Shown here: positions 53,926 through 64,000 of the stretch, in pieces
Position numbering within the stretch: the first letter of the stretch is position 1
How the letters are laid out: each line of letters starts with the position of its first letter
Source: Scilla litardierei
Lineage: Eukaryota > Streptophyta > Magnoliopsida > Asparagales > Asparagaceae
DNA: 64,000 nt
Assembly: GCA_030789695.1 (NCBI GenBank)
Contig: CM061138.1
Coordinates: forward strand, 12,100,214-12,164,213
Direction of reading: 5' to 3'
Position numbers and translations under genes: made by a program
Notes under the pieces: generated by a model
The model's database searches: none
Told to the model about the DNA's origin: nothing
The model's input: the letters and a program-made list of their open reading frames with translations, nothing else

Positions 53926-56382
53926 TGTCACGCCATGCTTCCCATAATATGCATGAGCGAGGACATAAAGAAGGTCTGTTTGGGCTGGTGCGATGAAGCT
54001 CAAACCTAATAAGCATATGTGAATAAAAATCATACACATGAACTTGCATGCATTCAGAGACAACAGAAATAACTACGAATTTAAAACCAACATCTAGAAA
54101 AGGTACACAAAATCAACAAGGCCCAGCATGGCCAAACAAACTACAGAGTTCCACAAAGATGGGTACATACCCTACATAAGTGCAGTAAAAGAAATACTAA
54201 GCAGCAGCATGTAATGCTCAGCAACTAGTCCTCGGTGGAGAGAACTCTTGGATCAGCGTACTACTGGTCCAGTGTGTCAGTCTCCTTAAGCAGCTCGTCC
54301 TCGAGGTAATCTATCTCGTGACCTGACATAAATTTCAAACAACATAGAAATGTATGTCAGCAATTGTCCTTGGCAAGCATTAATTATGAATATGACACTC
54401 AACAAGGTTTTCAAAAGCCGTTTTCATGGCAGTTAAAGCAGTATGAACAGAAATTACATTAGCATGGAAGTTCTATTATAAGTGAAAGCAGTAACCATTC
54501 TACTTGCCGTACATATTCAAGATAGCAGTTTTTAAGAGTTCATGAGTGTATATATCTAGCGTCTAAGGTTCATATCGTTAGGCAAACAACGAGTGAATCT
54601 ACCTTCTCGCGCTCTTGAAGGTGACCAGTTCACTTCTGATTAGTGTCTGCGAACCCAACCCCATGCACATGTTCTTTACTATAACACGAGCCAGACTAGC
54701 CAAACCGGCCCACAAGCTTTATGATTAGCCAAACCGGCCAACAAGATTTTTCATTAAAAGACTACTTTATCAATTAATTTATTAAAATGGCCACATACAT
54801 GTGTTTTTATCTTACAATTCACAAAGCGTAAACATATTTGTCCACATACACGAGTTTTTATCTTACAATTCACAAATCGTAAACATATTAGGTTTGGTGT
54901 CATCGTGTCACATATAAAGTGTAGTCTGACATGGTAATTTTTGTATGCGTCACTTCACGATTAAAATGCCACATACACGGGTTTTTATCTTAAAATTCAC
55001 AAAGCGTAAACATACGAAGTTTGGTGTCATCGTGTCGCATATAAAGGGTAGTTTGACATGGTAAGTTTTGTATGCGTCATTCACGGTTAAATTGTCCAGA
55101 AACTAGCTATTTGTGAAAAAAGCAATTAAATGAAACAATATTTAAAACATGTAGAAAAATGCACTCTTGCCTGATTTTGGCAATTTTGGTGTCGATGTGT
55201 TCGTCTCGCCAAATGTGATATTATGGTGAGGTTGATTTTCTGTTTTTTTTCAACACGATCAATGATTAATACATTTTTAAATAAACATTATATTATTAAA
55301 TAATATACGTGACATATTTAAATTGTTTTAGGTCTTCTATCGTATAGCTTATGTTGCAGCATAAATTAGTAATTTTACTAGCTGTCTATTGTAGGGTAGC
55401 GGCTCGGGAACACGGTTAATGAATGGTAGCAGTGTGACGATCTCTTCTTGAGGAGAGAATGCCGCCTGTGGACCGAGACGTCGACGTGGAGAGGAAAGGA
55501 AGGCCGCCAGGATGACGGATGTCGGGTGGCTGATTGGATGGAGAAGAGGTACTGTCTAAGGGTGGGAGTGCAGTGTGTTACCGAGGCTGTCGAGGGAGGA
55601 AAGGAGGAAGAGGGGGCTGATGTGGGAGGAAGGTGGTCGCGGGTTTGCGGAGGGCTGCTACGAGTCGGGTTGGTGGTTGCATGCGAGGCGATGTAGAGGG
55701 AGGTGGTGGATGAGAGGAAGAAGAAGAGGGGCTGCGGGTTGCTGCTGAGGGGGTAGTTGTCGGCAGGAGGGAGGGGTTGGGGGTTGCGGCTGAGGAGGTG
55801 GGGGCTGATGCGGGTGGAAGTAGCATGGGGTTGCGGTTTGCTAGGGACGATGGCATATGGCTGCGGGGTCTAGCGATGGTGGCGGAGAGTAGGCGGAGGC
55901 CCTGTGGTGCGGGCGGAAGGTGACAGTCGGCATGGCGACGGCTGGGTTTTGTGAGGGTTATGGTTTTGAGGGAGAAGGGGAGGATGAAGAAGTATGGTTT
56001 TGTAGAGGAGGGGTGGCTACATGGGGTTTAGGGTTTGTTTCCTTTTGACTTTGGTTTGTATGGATTAATGCTAAGAAGAAAAGAAGGAATGTGTTTGAAA
56101 TGGGTACAAAAATTACGGAGGAAAAGATAGGATTAGTTAGAGAAACATTACCTAGTTAATTATAGGTTTCATTGGATTTTATTAGGAATTAATTAGAAGG
56201 TTTTTAAATTTTGAATTGAGATTTTAAACTTTTGAATTTTGAAAGTAGAAAAACTATACCTGATTTTATAATTAAATAACTTAATATAATAATAATAATA
56301 ATATAAACATAATAAAAAATAATAATAGACATATCATAAAAAAGCTTGAACTCCAGAATAGTTAAAAATACAGATCGTTACA
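53926..56382 (-). mobile_element. Solo LTR, inverted, inside the host 3' LTR
   Basis: Starts TGTCACGCC and ends GATCGTTACA on the plus strand, i.e. TGTAACGATC...GGCGTGACA on the minus strand, the same end type as the 31084 LTR. Target duplication ATAAT at 53921-53925 and 56383-56387 is perfect. 2457 bp with no internal coding region or second LTR. GC-rich 55440-55990 gives artefact frames; AT-rich remainder includes a 127-bp tandem repeat. Confidence 0.85.
54791..55094. repeat. 127-bp tandem repeat with a partial third unit
   Basis: CCACATACACGNGTTTTTAT begins at 54842 and 54969 (period 127 bp) and, as a 51-bp partial unit, at 54791. Units share GTAAACATA, GGTGTCATCGTGTC and TGACATGGTAA blocks. 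Confidence 0.85.
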
Positions 56383-56387
56383 ATAAT

Positions 56388-57111
56388 ACATTGGGCAGAC
56401 TTTCAATATTCAATTGGCTGATTATTTGAGTGGACACGCCCAATCAAGCCCACAACTTTGGCCTAACGGCCCAGAGCACATGAGGCCAACTAGCCGTATA
56501 TTTAAGACAACAGCTGATCATATCGATGGGCTCCATCATCAATGCCGACCGTTCAGCTCGTCATCAATGCGTGCATTTAATGACCGATCGTTCAACTCAT
56601 CATCAATGACGACGACTCATGTCTAGATGCAAAAGCTCCATAAAGGCTCTAAACGTTACTCTATAACTTCCGCTGCCTATAAGTAGCCTATCAGACAACG
56701 AGGAATGGACTTTTGGCTCATTACACATTCCCAGGCATTATCTGACAACCAAACATCCATATTCCGGTATCGGCCTCCACCTAAATCTACGTTTCATCCA
56801 AAGCTCGGCGTGATAACTAGCGGACGCCCCTCGCAACAGGTCAGACAAATTTATCCCAATCATCATTGAGTCTTCTAATAACTTAATCATCGGAGGAGAT
56901 TAGGCCGAACTTGAGATTCGACCTCCCTGATAAGCTTCCTCTATTGTAGGCAGCCCAAAAACAGCTTGGATCGGTGACATTTCAAACCGTGGTCAGCTAA
57001 GCTCGCCCCGTGCATAGTCAACTGTCAACGTCAACCCTCGTCATCCTACATCAGCTACTGCAACCATTTAGCCATTCGACTACTTTAGTGGCGAGAAAAC
57101 GTCCCGAAACA
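56388..57111 (+). repeat. 3' LTR of the Tat-like element (main part)
   Basis: Homologous to 29587-30330; its first 7 bp (TGATAAT) lie at 53919-53925, separated by the solo LTR. Ends GTCCCGAAACA. TATAAGTAGCCT box near 56678. Confidence 0.8.
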
Positions 57112-57116
57112 ATTCC

Positions 57117-59079
57117 GATTTGGATAATTCAAATAACAAGCCGTTGTACTTTCATAAATTTTTTTTCTAATTTTTCATTTTATCTCTTCTTCTTCTTGGT
57201 CAAGTTTCATTAATGCAAATCTATATTCGTGTGTATTGCAAAAATGAAGTATCAAAAAACCAAATGAATGATTTTATGTATCACATTTGCAAACAGACAG
57301 CCCATTAAACGAGTTCTTTCTACTACACGTCACTAGGCTTATTTTTTTCTGATATATCAAAAAGCATGAATCGAATCCTCAACCTCTCATATGGGAGAGA
57401 GGGGGGGAATACCGATGAGCTAAGAAGCTAAGGTCCATGCTTAATTTCCAAAAACTACCTTAAACAATACACATATTTAATAATGATACAATTAACTTTA
57501 GAAATTCACCAAAATCTTCCTTAAATTTGACCATTCATCAAAACACTCTTAATAATTTTCCATCAAAACTAACCTAAACGTCTAACATCATTCATCAAAA
57601 CCAACATGAACTTTACAACTGCTTATGGAAACTACTCTAACGTTTGAGTTGAGTCCAGTAAAACTTCCTTATACTTTCTAACATTTTAGGATTAATTTTA
57701 TAAATTACAAAGTTAATGGATGTTTTTGATGATAGTATTACTAAACATATGTATGGTTTCGGGTATTTTGTAAATTAAGATCGGTTTAACACATTTCTGC
57801 AAATATACATTTTAAATCTAATAAAAACTAAATTTAAATTAGGCAGGTGACCAAGAACGGGAAACGTTTGTGGGACCCATCACCAAAAAAGGGGTGTTTG
57901 AGTGGATTCACGTGAAACACGTTGCACCAAGATCCAACCGGTGGCTGCTGTAGGAAGGCGATGATGGGGAGAGAACGTGGGCCCCATGGTGCCAACGGCT
58001 CTCACAGCGCACGACCCGCTTCACGTGCCTTCCAGCTCAGGCGCCCCCAATGAAGGACACGTTGGGGGTAAAGTACAACTCTCACTGAAAGAATCATTGG
58101 GAGCACCCGGGTACTGTCACGTGTCCTATTTGAGTGAATCTTAAAGCAGCAACCCAAATCCCCATGTAGGGGACGTTTCCTTCACTGACGGAACATTAAA
58201 AATAAAAAAACGAAAAAAAAGAGCACATAACGTATGGCCTTCAACCCTCAGTCCCTCGCCCACTAACAATTAAACTTTCTTTCGGGCTTGTTGATAAAAT
58301 AGATGAACAAAAGGGCTACGTAGATTCCCGGCTCCTTCCGTTTTCATGTAAGCGTTCGAGAATAAGAGCAGTTTCATGATGGGTGATCTTCTATGTGACA
58401 TTCCTCCTGTTATATAAGGCCGAGTGTTCTTTACTGTTTTCCGATGAATAAAAAAAAAGATGACAAAAAAGAGACGAAGAAGTAAAAAAAGAGATTCGTG
58501 GAAACCTTAACATACTCCAGCACAACTTCATTGACTAAATTACAAAGATGCTTACATAATCAAATTAGCGATGATGATTTAGAAAATATTGATTTGGATA
58601 TTTTAAACTTGATGTAAAAGCAAAAGATCATTATATAACATTCTTTTCACCATGCTATGTGATTACCTAACTGTTTCAATCTCAACTGCATCCTCCAAAA
58701 AAAGGGGGTTAAAATATATGATAAAGTATTGGTTGAGAAAAGATGTAAATTATTAACAATTTTTAATGCTACTAACCATTGTATAAAATTTTATAAGTTT
58801 AATTGAAATAAAGATGTAAAACTAAAAAATAGGCCGGTCGGTCCATTTGGGCTGCCGGCTCAACCCACACAGCCTGGCCTGTTGCACGTTGGGCCTAGGA
58901 CTGTAAAAATGCAGCCTGGTTATAAAAATAGCCCAATATTCGAATTTTGAGGAAATCGTGCTGAGTGCAGTATCATGTGCAAAGCTCTAGAATCTACTTC
59001 ATATTTGGTCGTGCAAGCACGAAAGCTTATGCTTATGAATACCTCGATTAGTTTACATCGAAGTTGGGAAGAAAATAAT
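57117..59079. other. Spacer with ACGT-rich block and tRNA-like relic
   Basis: No coding frame stands out. 57905-58135 has several CACGTG/ACGTG cores. Around 58835-58920 a GGCCGGTCGG/CAGCCTGGCC stretch hints at a hAT-type end. Otherwise AT-rich. Confidence 0.45.
57366..57432 (-). repeat. tRNA-like / SINE-like relic
   Basis: On the minus strand TAGCTCATCGGTA (57422-57410) matches a pol III A box and GGATTCGATTC (57378-57368) a B box, about 30 bp apart. No complete cloverleaf, so a tRNA-derived SINE remnant rather than a tRNA gene. Could be chance. Confidence 0.35.
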
Positions 59080-59094
59080 TTATATATTAACATA

Positions 59095-59330
59095 CTATAA
59101 ATAACCCGTGCACAAAGTGCACATCGCAGGAAAAAACCTGTATGAAAAGGATGTGGTGCACAAGTATAACCGAAAAGGAGAGAGAGGTGTGTGTGTGTCA
59201 GTAACGTCGGGGTAAAAAGACCCGAAAACAAAACCCAAAGCCCAAAAGAAAGCCCAAAACCCTAGAGCTGACTGGACTGGGCGATGTGACGTTTGTCCGA
59301 GTCAGCTTGTGACTAGAACAAACGTCACAA
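59095..59330 (-). mobile_element. Helitron-like 3' end, copy 1
   Basis: On the minus strand GTGCACTTTGTGCAC (short hairpin) is followed by GGGTTATTTATAG at 59095, close to the Helitron 3' end pattern (hairpin, about 10 nt, CTRR). About 200 bp internal to it align with the segment inside 60914. The 5' end was not found. Confidence 0.4.
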
Positions 59331-60913
59331 CGCATGCCCTCAATTTTTTAATAGATATCTATGCACTTCTATATGTACATGATTTATGCAACAAATATAT
59401 GTATACTAGTCATAACCCGAGATTATATGTCGTGGTGCGCTAAAAATATTCCACCGAAAAATTTAAACACATTTAAAATCTTTCCCAAAAAAATTTCACA
59501 GACTCTTCAAAATTCCCCCAGAAAGTTTACATCCACGTTCAAAAAAATTTCCTCAATATAAAATTTCAACCATGTTCAAACTAAAATTTAGTTTAACCAG
59601 AGAATCTAATTCCCTCAAAATTTTAGTTCCTTCAAAGTTTGGTTTCATCTGGATTTAATTTCTCTAACATTTAAAATTTTAGTTCCCAACAGATTTAGTT
59701 TCATAAAAAATTTAAATTCATAGAGATATTAGTTTCTCCCAAAAAGATTTAGTTTCACACAGAATTTAGTTCCATCCAAAATTTAAAATTTTAATTATTA
59801 TTATTAAAAACTCATTAATTACAAAAACAAATAAACATCTTACTTATTTGCCGATAAAATGCGGGCAATTTTGTCAATTTCTTTTTTCAGTTAAGGGCTA
59901 TTTTTCGGGGTGGGACCTAAAATATACTAAACAATAGTGATATAAATACAGTTTTTTGCTTCACCACTTCTGCATTCTTAATCTGTCTTTTGAAATTTTT
60001 TTTTTCGTTACCACAAATTTTGACTTTTTAACCCTTTTATAGTAGTCGTGAGTCCTCCATCCATTTGTTTAATTTACCACACAATTAACCCAGCCCTCCT
60101 TTAAAAAGAAAACCAGCGTTTAGGGCTTCGAAGTTCATTTGTCGCATTCAATAAAACAAAATCTTTGACACTTGCATCAAGTTGATTGCTTTTTAAAGAT
60201 TTTTGTTTAGTAATCCTGATTATAATGTAAGGAAGTGGCTGAATTTGGAGTGGCTACAGAATTTTGTGTAGTGAAACCAAATGCCTGTGAGATAACAATT
60301 TTTTAAAAGTATCGGTATTCTTTAGTATGGTCTACATAGTCTAAAACCTAAAGAGTCAAAAATCAAATGAAATTAAAGCATTTTACTTGTCGACTTCTTC
60401 GTTGGAATATTAACAGTTTTATAATATTAATAGAACTTGTCGCCCTTAGATAGACAAGTAAAAAAAGATTTGAGTTCACTCAATATTTACGTGTTTTGAG
60501 GCTTTAGAATATAAATATGAAAATTAACGAGCAGACGCTATATAAAATAAAAATTCGGGTAGAAAGAACTTTTAGGCATTTACGGTACATCACATCTATT
60601 CGTATGTCACACTATACCTACTTTTTTCATATGAATATTAGATAGGTATCCATGTATTCTTTTTTATTTTTAATACATCGAAAAGCAGTAAAGCATGTGC
60701 CGGTCGGGTCTCGATCCCGCGCCTTCTAGGAGGAAGCGGGGAGAGAATGACATGTGAATAATTGCTCATTTGGTATCTGTATTCTTGTGGACGTTACAAT
60801 TCTCAAACCCAGTGGTCTGCAAGAAAAACCAATGGTGGGCCCCATGGTATCTTTACCCAAATGAATCAAGCTTATCGAGCACCGTTAGATTAAAAACTCC
60901 CATTATTATATAG
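59331..60913. other. AT-rich spacer with loose AATTTAGTTTC repetition
   Basis: 59575-59800 repeats AAATTTAGTTTC-like words every 25-35 bp. Near 60700 GGATCGAGACC (minus strand) resembles a pol III B box without an A box. No gene seen. Confidence 0.5.
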
Positions 60914-61130
60914 CTAGAAATAACACGTGCACACAGTGCACGGAGAAAAAAGAACCCCATGAACAGGATCGGGTGCACACGCGCAAACGAAAAGAAGCGA
61001 GAAGTGTAGGTGTGTGTGTCGATATTGTCGCGCGCGGGGGGTGGGGGGGTGGGGGTGGGGATAAAACTGTAAAACCAAAAACCTTCCAGTCAGCTTGTGA
61101 CTAAGGCAAAGTGTTAGATCCAAGACAATC
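60914..61130 (-). mobile_element. Helitron-like 3' end, copy 2
   Basis: On the minus strand CCGTGCACTGTGTGCACG (hairpin) precedes GTTATTTCTAG ending at 60914, an exact CTAG terminus. Shared internal sequence with copy 1, including CCAGTCAGCTTGTGACTA on the plus strand. The inner part holds a G-run cluster (61036-61060). Confidence 0.45.
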
Positions 61131-62149
61131 CTAGATGAACACACCTTGTTTGAAATATAGATTTGAAGAAAAACAACCATGAATCTAACCATCCAGTGGA
61201 TGATCCCATTGCACACACTCTCATACCGCACATGGGCAGGCCCAACAACGGGTAAGAAAAATACAAATGTGCAGGTTGATGTTGGAGGGCCAGACTGTGA
61301 GCATATGAGGCACGTGAAATCTAGATCTCTTCTTATCTACGCATGCTTCATTCTTGGGACAAAAGCCCACTAGATTTGATGTTGATGCACATCCTTGGTA
61401 GCTAGCAGTGGCCTAGAGGCACTTGAGCCCATCAAGCCCACAAACCAAAAGAACAACTCGGTGCGATTTTGTTTTTTGTTTTCGCCCCGCAACGGTCAGC
61501 TGGAGGATGCCCAAGTTGCTGAATGTGGCCGAAACCTGCCAACGGTTACCACATTTGTTTGTTAGTTTGTGCAACGGCCCCAAAATAGAACAATGAGTTG
61601 GATTATCACGACTCTTGGTCAAAATTCCGACAATACTCTTTGAATAAAATTGGGGAGTCTTTATGAGAGAAACTGAAGCTCTCTTGATCAGGAAGCTGGT
61701 AATTAAATTCAAAATATAAAGAAGGGAGTTCCATAAACAAGCACTTAGATAAAATGTAAAGCCCTATTAATCTGCTCTCCTTTATAAAAATGATTCTTTG
61801 ATGATAAGTTACATGCTCTTCTATTGCTTATCTCTCTACAAGAATATGTTGCACAGTATGCAGAATGCAAGCCAAAATGTGTAAATCTTTGGTGAACATT
61901 GCAAGAACCCTCAGTACTCTAGCATTGATAGCTCAGTCACATGAGTGAAATGTGCTTTTAAGCACTTGCCAAGAATGAAGTCCTACCAAGCTGGAAATGC
62001 ACTCACCCAAACCCTTGAGTACAATATTTTATTGGAAAGCAAACTCGATCTCTATTTATGACATTTCCATCTAATTGAAAGGATGATGTGTTAGAAAATG
62101 TGACTCAGCTTGGTAATGAGGACACCAGTACTCAAGTTAATACCAAGAT
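61131..62149. other. Spacer, nothing recognised
   Basis: Mixed AT-rich sequence without a supported gene; the last part may be decayed Copia pol sequence leading into the RNase H fragment. Confidence 0.5.
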
Positions 62150-62790
62150 AAGTGGGACAAAGAAACTTTGCTTGTGATTTGGAGACGGTGAGCCAGTTTT
62201 AGAAGGTTACACCAATGTTGACATGATCGACGATATAGATTCCAGAAAGCTACTTCTTGGCACTTGTTCACTTTTTCAGAAGGAGCAGTACACTCACTGT
62301 AGAAGTTTCAGTAGTGTGTAGCTCTATCAAGCTAAATATATGGCAGCAGTCACTGGGCTGGTGCGAAGAAATGATCTTGCAATTTGAGCATCTTCAGCAC
62401 GTAATCCACTATGACAGTGAGAGCGCAATACATCTAACTATAAATCTTAACTTTCAGCACATAACTTGATTTAATTCTGGGTGCAAACTTAACGATCGAA
62501 TTTATTCGTGGGATTGATTCCAGAAAGCTACTTCTTGGCACTTGTTCACTTTTTTCAGGAGCAGCAGTACCCTCACCGTAGAAGTTTCAGAAGTGTGTAG
62601 CTCTATCAAGCTAAATATATGGCAGCAGTCACTGGGCTGGTGCGAAGAAATGATCTTGCAGTTTGAGCATCTTCAGCACGTAATCCACTATGACAGTGAG
62701 AGCGCAATACATCTAACTAAAAATCTCAACTTTCACTCAACGTCCAAGCTTGTTAACGCCGCTATCACTTGATTTAATTATGGGTGCAAA
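62150..62790 (+). pseudogene. Copia RNase H fragment, tandemly duplicated
   Basis: Across shifting frames the DNA reads EGYTNVDMIDDIDSRKLLLG, then YMAAVTGLVRRN-like text, then HYDSESAIHLTKNLNFHSTS, matching the Copia RNase H end (family pattern GYxDADxAGDxDxRKSTxG...YxA...DSQSAIxLAKN...R.KHIDVRYHF). The segment from 62238 is repeated from 62516 (period 278 bp; the second unit keeps about 25 bp lost from the first). A partial third start is at 62819. Both copies carry stops. No other Copia parts nearby. Confidence 0.8.
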
Positions 62791-62818
62791 CTTAGCGATC
62801 GAATTTATTCGTGGGATT

Positions 62819-63761
62819 GATTCAGAAACCATATAGCTGTCAAACTGTGTTTAGTTTGAATCTCATTCTTCCTCCTGAAAATTGCAAACCAAGTGCTGTT
62901 GAAAGGCCCAGAGAGAGCACGCAAGCTGGACTTTTGAGATCTCTCCTCCTCCACGTCAACCTCTTAACTGTTATCCATTTAAAAGGACGATAAGATGGAA
63001 GCCAGAACGCAATGTTCTTCTTTCAATGTTCTTCGGCATCCACAATCAATCAATTTATGTGACGCAAATATATTCTTGAGGTTTTCTCGAGTTTGGCAGC
63101 CAATTTATTGCCCACCGGTGGTGATCGGTTGCGGCTTCAACAGTTTCATCAATGCACCGTCTCAGCGAGCGGTTAGGTTTTTAAAAAGAAGAAGAAGAAG
63201 AATAAAACTGGGACCAGGCCACAGTGAAGCGATATCAGAAAATCTTCCTTTATGAAGAGCAGCATCATTTTCCGCTGAGAAAGTACGTGATGCTTCAATT
63301 TTCTCTGCTTCCATAATCAATGATTCCCACACACAGAGAGACAAATGGTAAAAAGGCAATACACTCGCCCACCCCTCCTGTTCCCTCTCGTCCACTTGGC
63401 ATAGTTTTATGGAGCTCAGTTACGATTCAACAGGGACACAAATAACAAACAGAAAACATAATCGAAACACAGGGGGAGAGCAGAGAGACAAACAGTGTGA
63501 TTAGGCCAAGCTTGCAGATATAAATCTGTTTCCTCTTTACTAAGATAACCAAGCAAATGTTACAACAGAGCAACCATAATACCCCAATTGACACCCATTA
63601 CAATGCATATGCAATGGATACAAAATTAGGCAAATCATTCGTAGCGTTAGGGATGGGCAGATAACTGGAATATATATAGGAAAGATACAAACGGGCATAA
63701 TAAGAAAGAAGGCTTCGAATTTTTTTAAAAAAATAACAGAGGGGGGATAATGGGGATTGAA
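62819..63761. other. Spacer or 3' UTR, nothing certain
   Basis: Short open frames on both strands show no domain. The right half (63400-63760) could be the 3' untranslated region of the minus-strand frame ending at 63762. Confidence 0.4.
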
Positions 63762-64000
63762 TCAGCAACGCTTCCACGACTGCTCCATATACGAAGTAAC
63801 AGTGGAAAGCAGTGGGAGGTTGAGAAAGCTCAATGCAATATAGCAATGTTGTGTGACCGACTGACTGTGTAACATCACCAAATCAAAGGCAGAGGGAAGA
63901 GGGGGGAAAAAATCTTTAACCCCATCAAATAGCAGTGGGGGTCTTGTTCCTAGTGGTTTTCGCGGTGAAGTACTAGCATTGGCCACCCCTGCGGCAAGAG
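63762..64000 (-). CDS. Possible last exon of a gene entering from the right edge
   Basis: A minus-strand frame is open from the window edge to a stop at 63762, reading VANASTSPRKPLGTRPPLLF and later MLHSQSVTQHCYIALSFLNL. The first 20 residues look protein-like; the rest looks like translated UTR, so the true end may be earlier, by splicing or in another frame. Not recognised. Confidence 0.25.
   Translation of the reverse strand, partial: LAAGVANASTSPRKPLGTRPPLLFDGVKDFFPPLPSAFDLVMLHSQSVTQHCYIALSFLNLPLLSTVTSYMEQSWKRC

Larger units (their letters stand above)
29587..57111 (+). mobile_element. Tat-like Ty3/gypsy element, old, broken by nested insertions
   Basis: Related LTRs of about 730-745 bp lie at 29587-30330 and at 53919-53925 plus 56388-57111, with a near-perfect target duplication (ATTCA versus ATTCC). 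Surviving parts in order: 5' LTR, start of gag fused by deletion to protease, protease to pre-RT (30860-31083, continued at 42015-42325), an antisense ORF (53707-52170, continued at about 44547-43590) and 3' LTR. Reverse transcriptase, RNase H and integrase are gone. An antisense ORF between pol and the 3' LTR is known from Tat-lineage elements such as Grande and RIRE2. Native sequence is only about 5.5 kb of the 27.5 kb span. Confidence 0.75.

Noticed and set aside
57366..57432. Functional tRNA gene
   Set aside because: Only A- and B-box-like words are present; acceptor and anticodon arms do not fold into a cloverleaf.

Overview
This is nuclear DNA of a flowering plant, and almost all of it is transposable elements. 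The case rests on plant LTR retrotransposon families (Ty3 chromovirus, Tat-like, Athila-like, Copia), primer-binding sites complementary to plant initiator tRNA-Met and tRNA-Asp, a Mutator-like transposon with a 9-bp target duplication, GT-AG splice sites and AT-rich spacers. I could not place the species. No complete host gene is visible.

Left part (1-12.4 kb): old, decayed sequence. Parts of 1-2390 and 4061-5240 read like plant mitochondrial spacer DNA (low confidence). Between them lies a frameshifted Ty3 protease fragment. A deleted Copia element on the minus strand (7832-9955) still has both LTRs. Retroelement leader or LTR scraps lie near 5.3, 6.7 and 11.4 kb, and a hAT-like relic near 11.5-12 kb.

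Centre-left (12.4-29.2 kb): a complete, young Ty3 chromovirus on the minus strand (12414-19248). It has identical 327-bp LTRs, a 5-bp target duplication and one unbroken gag-pol-chromodomain frame. A diverged duplicated segment follows (20.7-23.6 kb). Next is a 4137-bp Mutator-like element (23716-27852) with perfect 9-bp duplications that carries a gene-like, intron-containing passenger in place of a transposase (a Pack-MULE). At 28.9 kb is a likely first exon of an unidentified minus-strand gene.

Centre-right (29.6-57.1 kb): a nested tower. The host is a Tat-like Ty3 element (29587-57111) with a gag/protease remnant on the plus strand and an antisense 'putative gypsy type transposon' frame on the minus strand. 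It is broken by a solo LTR (31084-42014), which is itself broken by a young non-autonomous element with 2.7-kb LTRs (32647-40200); by an Athila-like LTR piece (42326 to about 43310); by a truncated LTR (44557-46957) abutting a truncated Athila-like element (46958 to about 52170); and by a solo LTR of opposite orientation (53926-56382) sitting 7 bp inside the host 3' LTR. Target duplications support most of these junctions.

Right part (57.1-64 kb): spacer DNA with two Helitron-like 3' ends, a tRNA-like relic, a G-run cluster and a tandemly duplicated Copia RNase H fragment. A minus-strand open frame enters from the right edge.

The most unusual structure is in the Athila-like 5' LTR (48122-48420): five hairpins in a row share the same 14-nt loop but have five unrelated stems, each self-complementary. 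That is a covariation pattern expected of a functional RNA fold or of repeated templated mutation.
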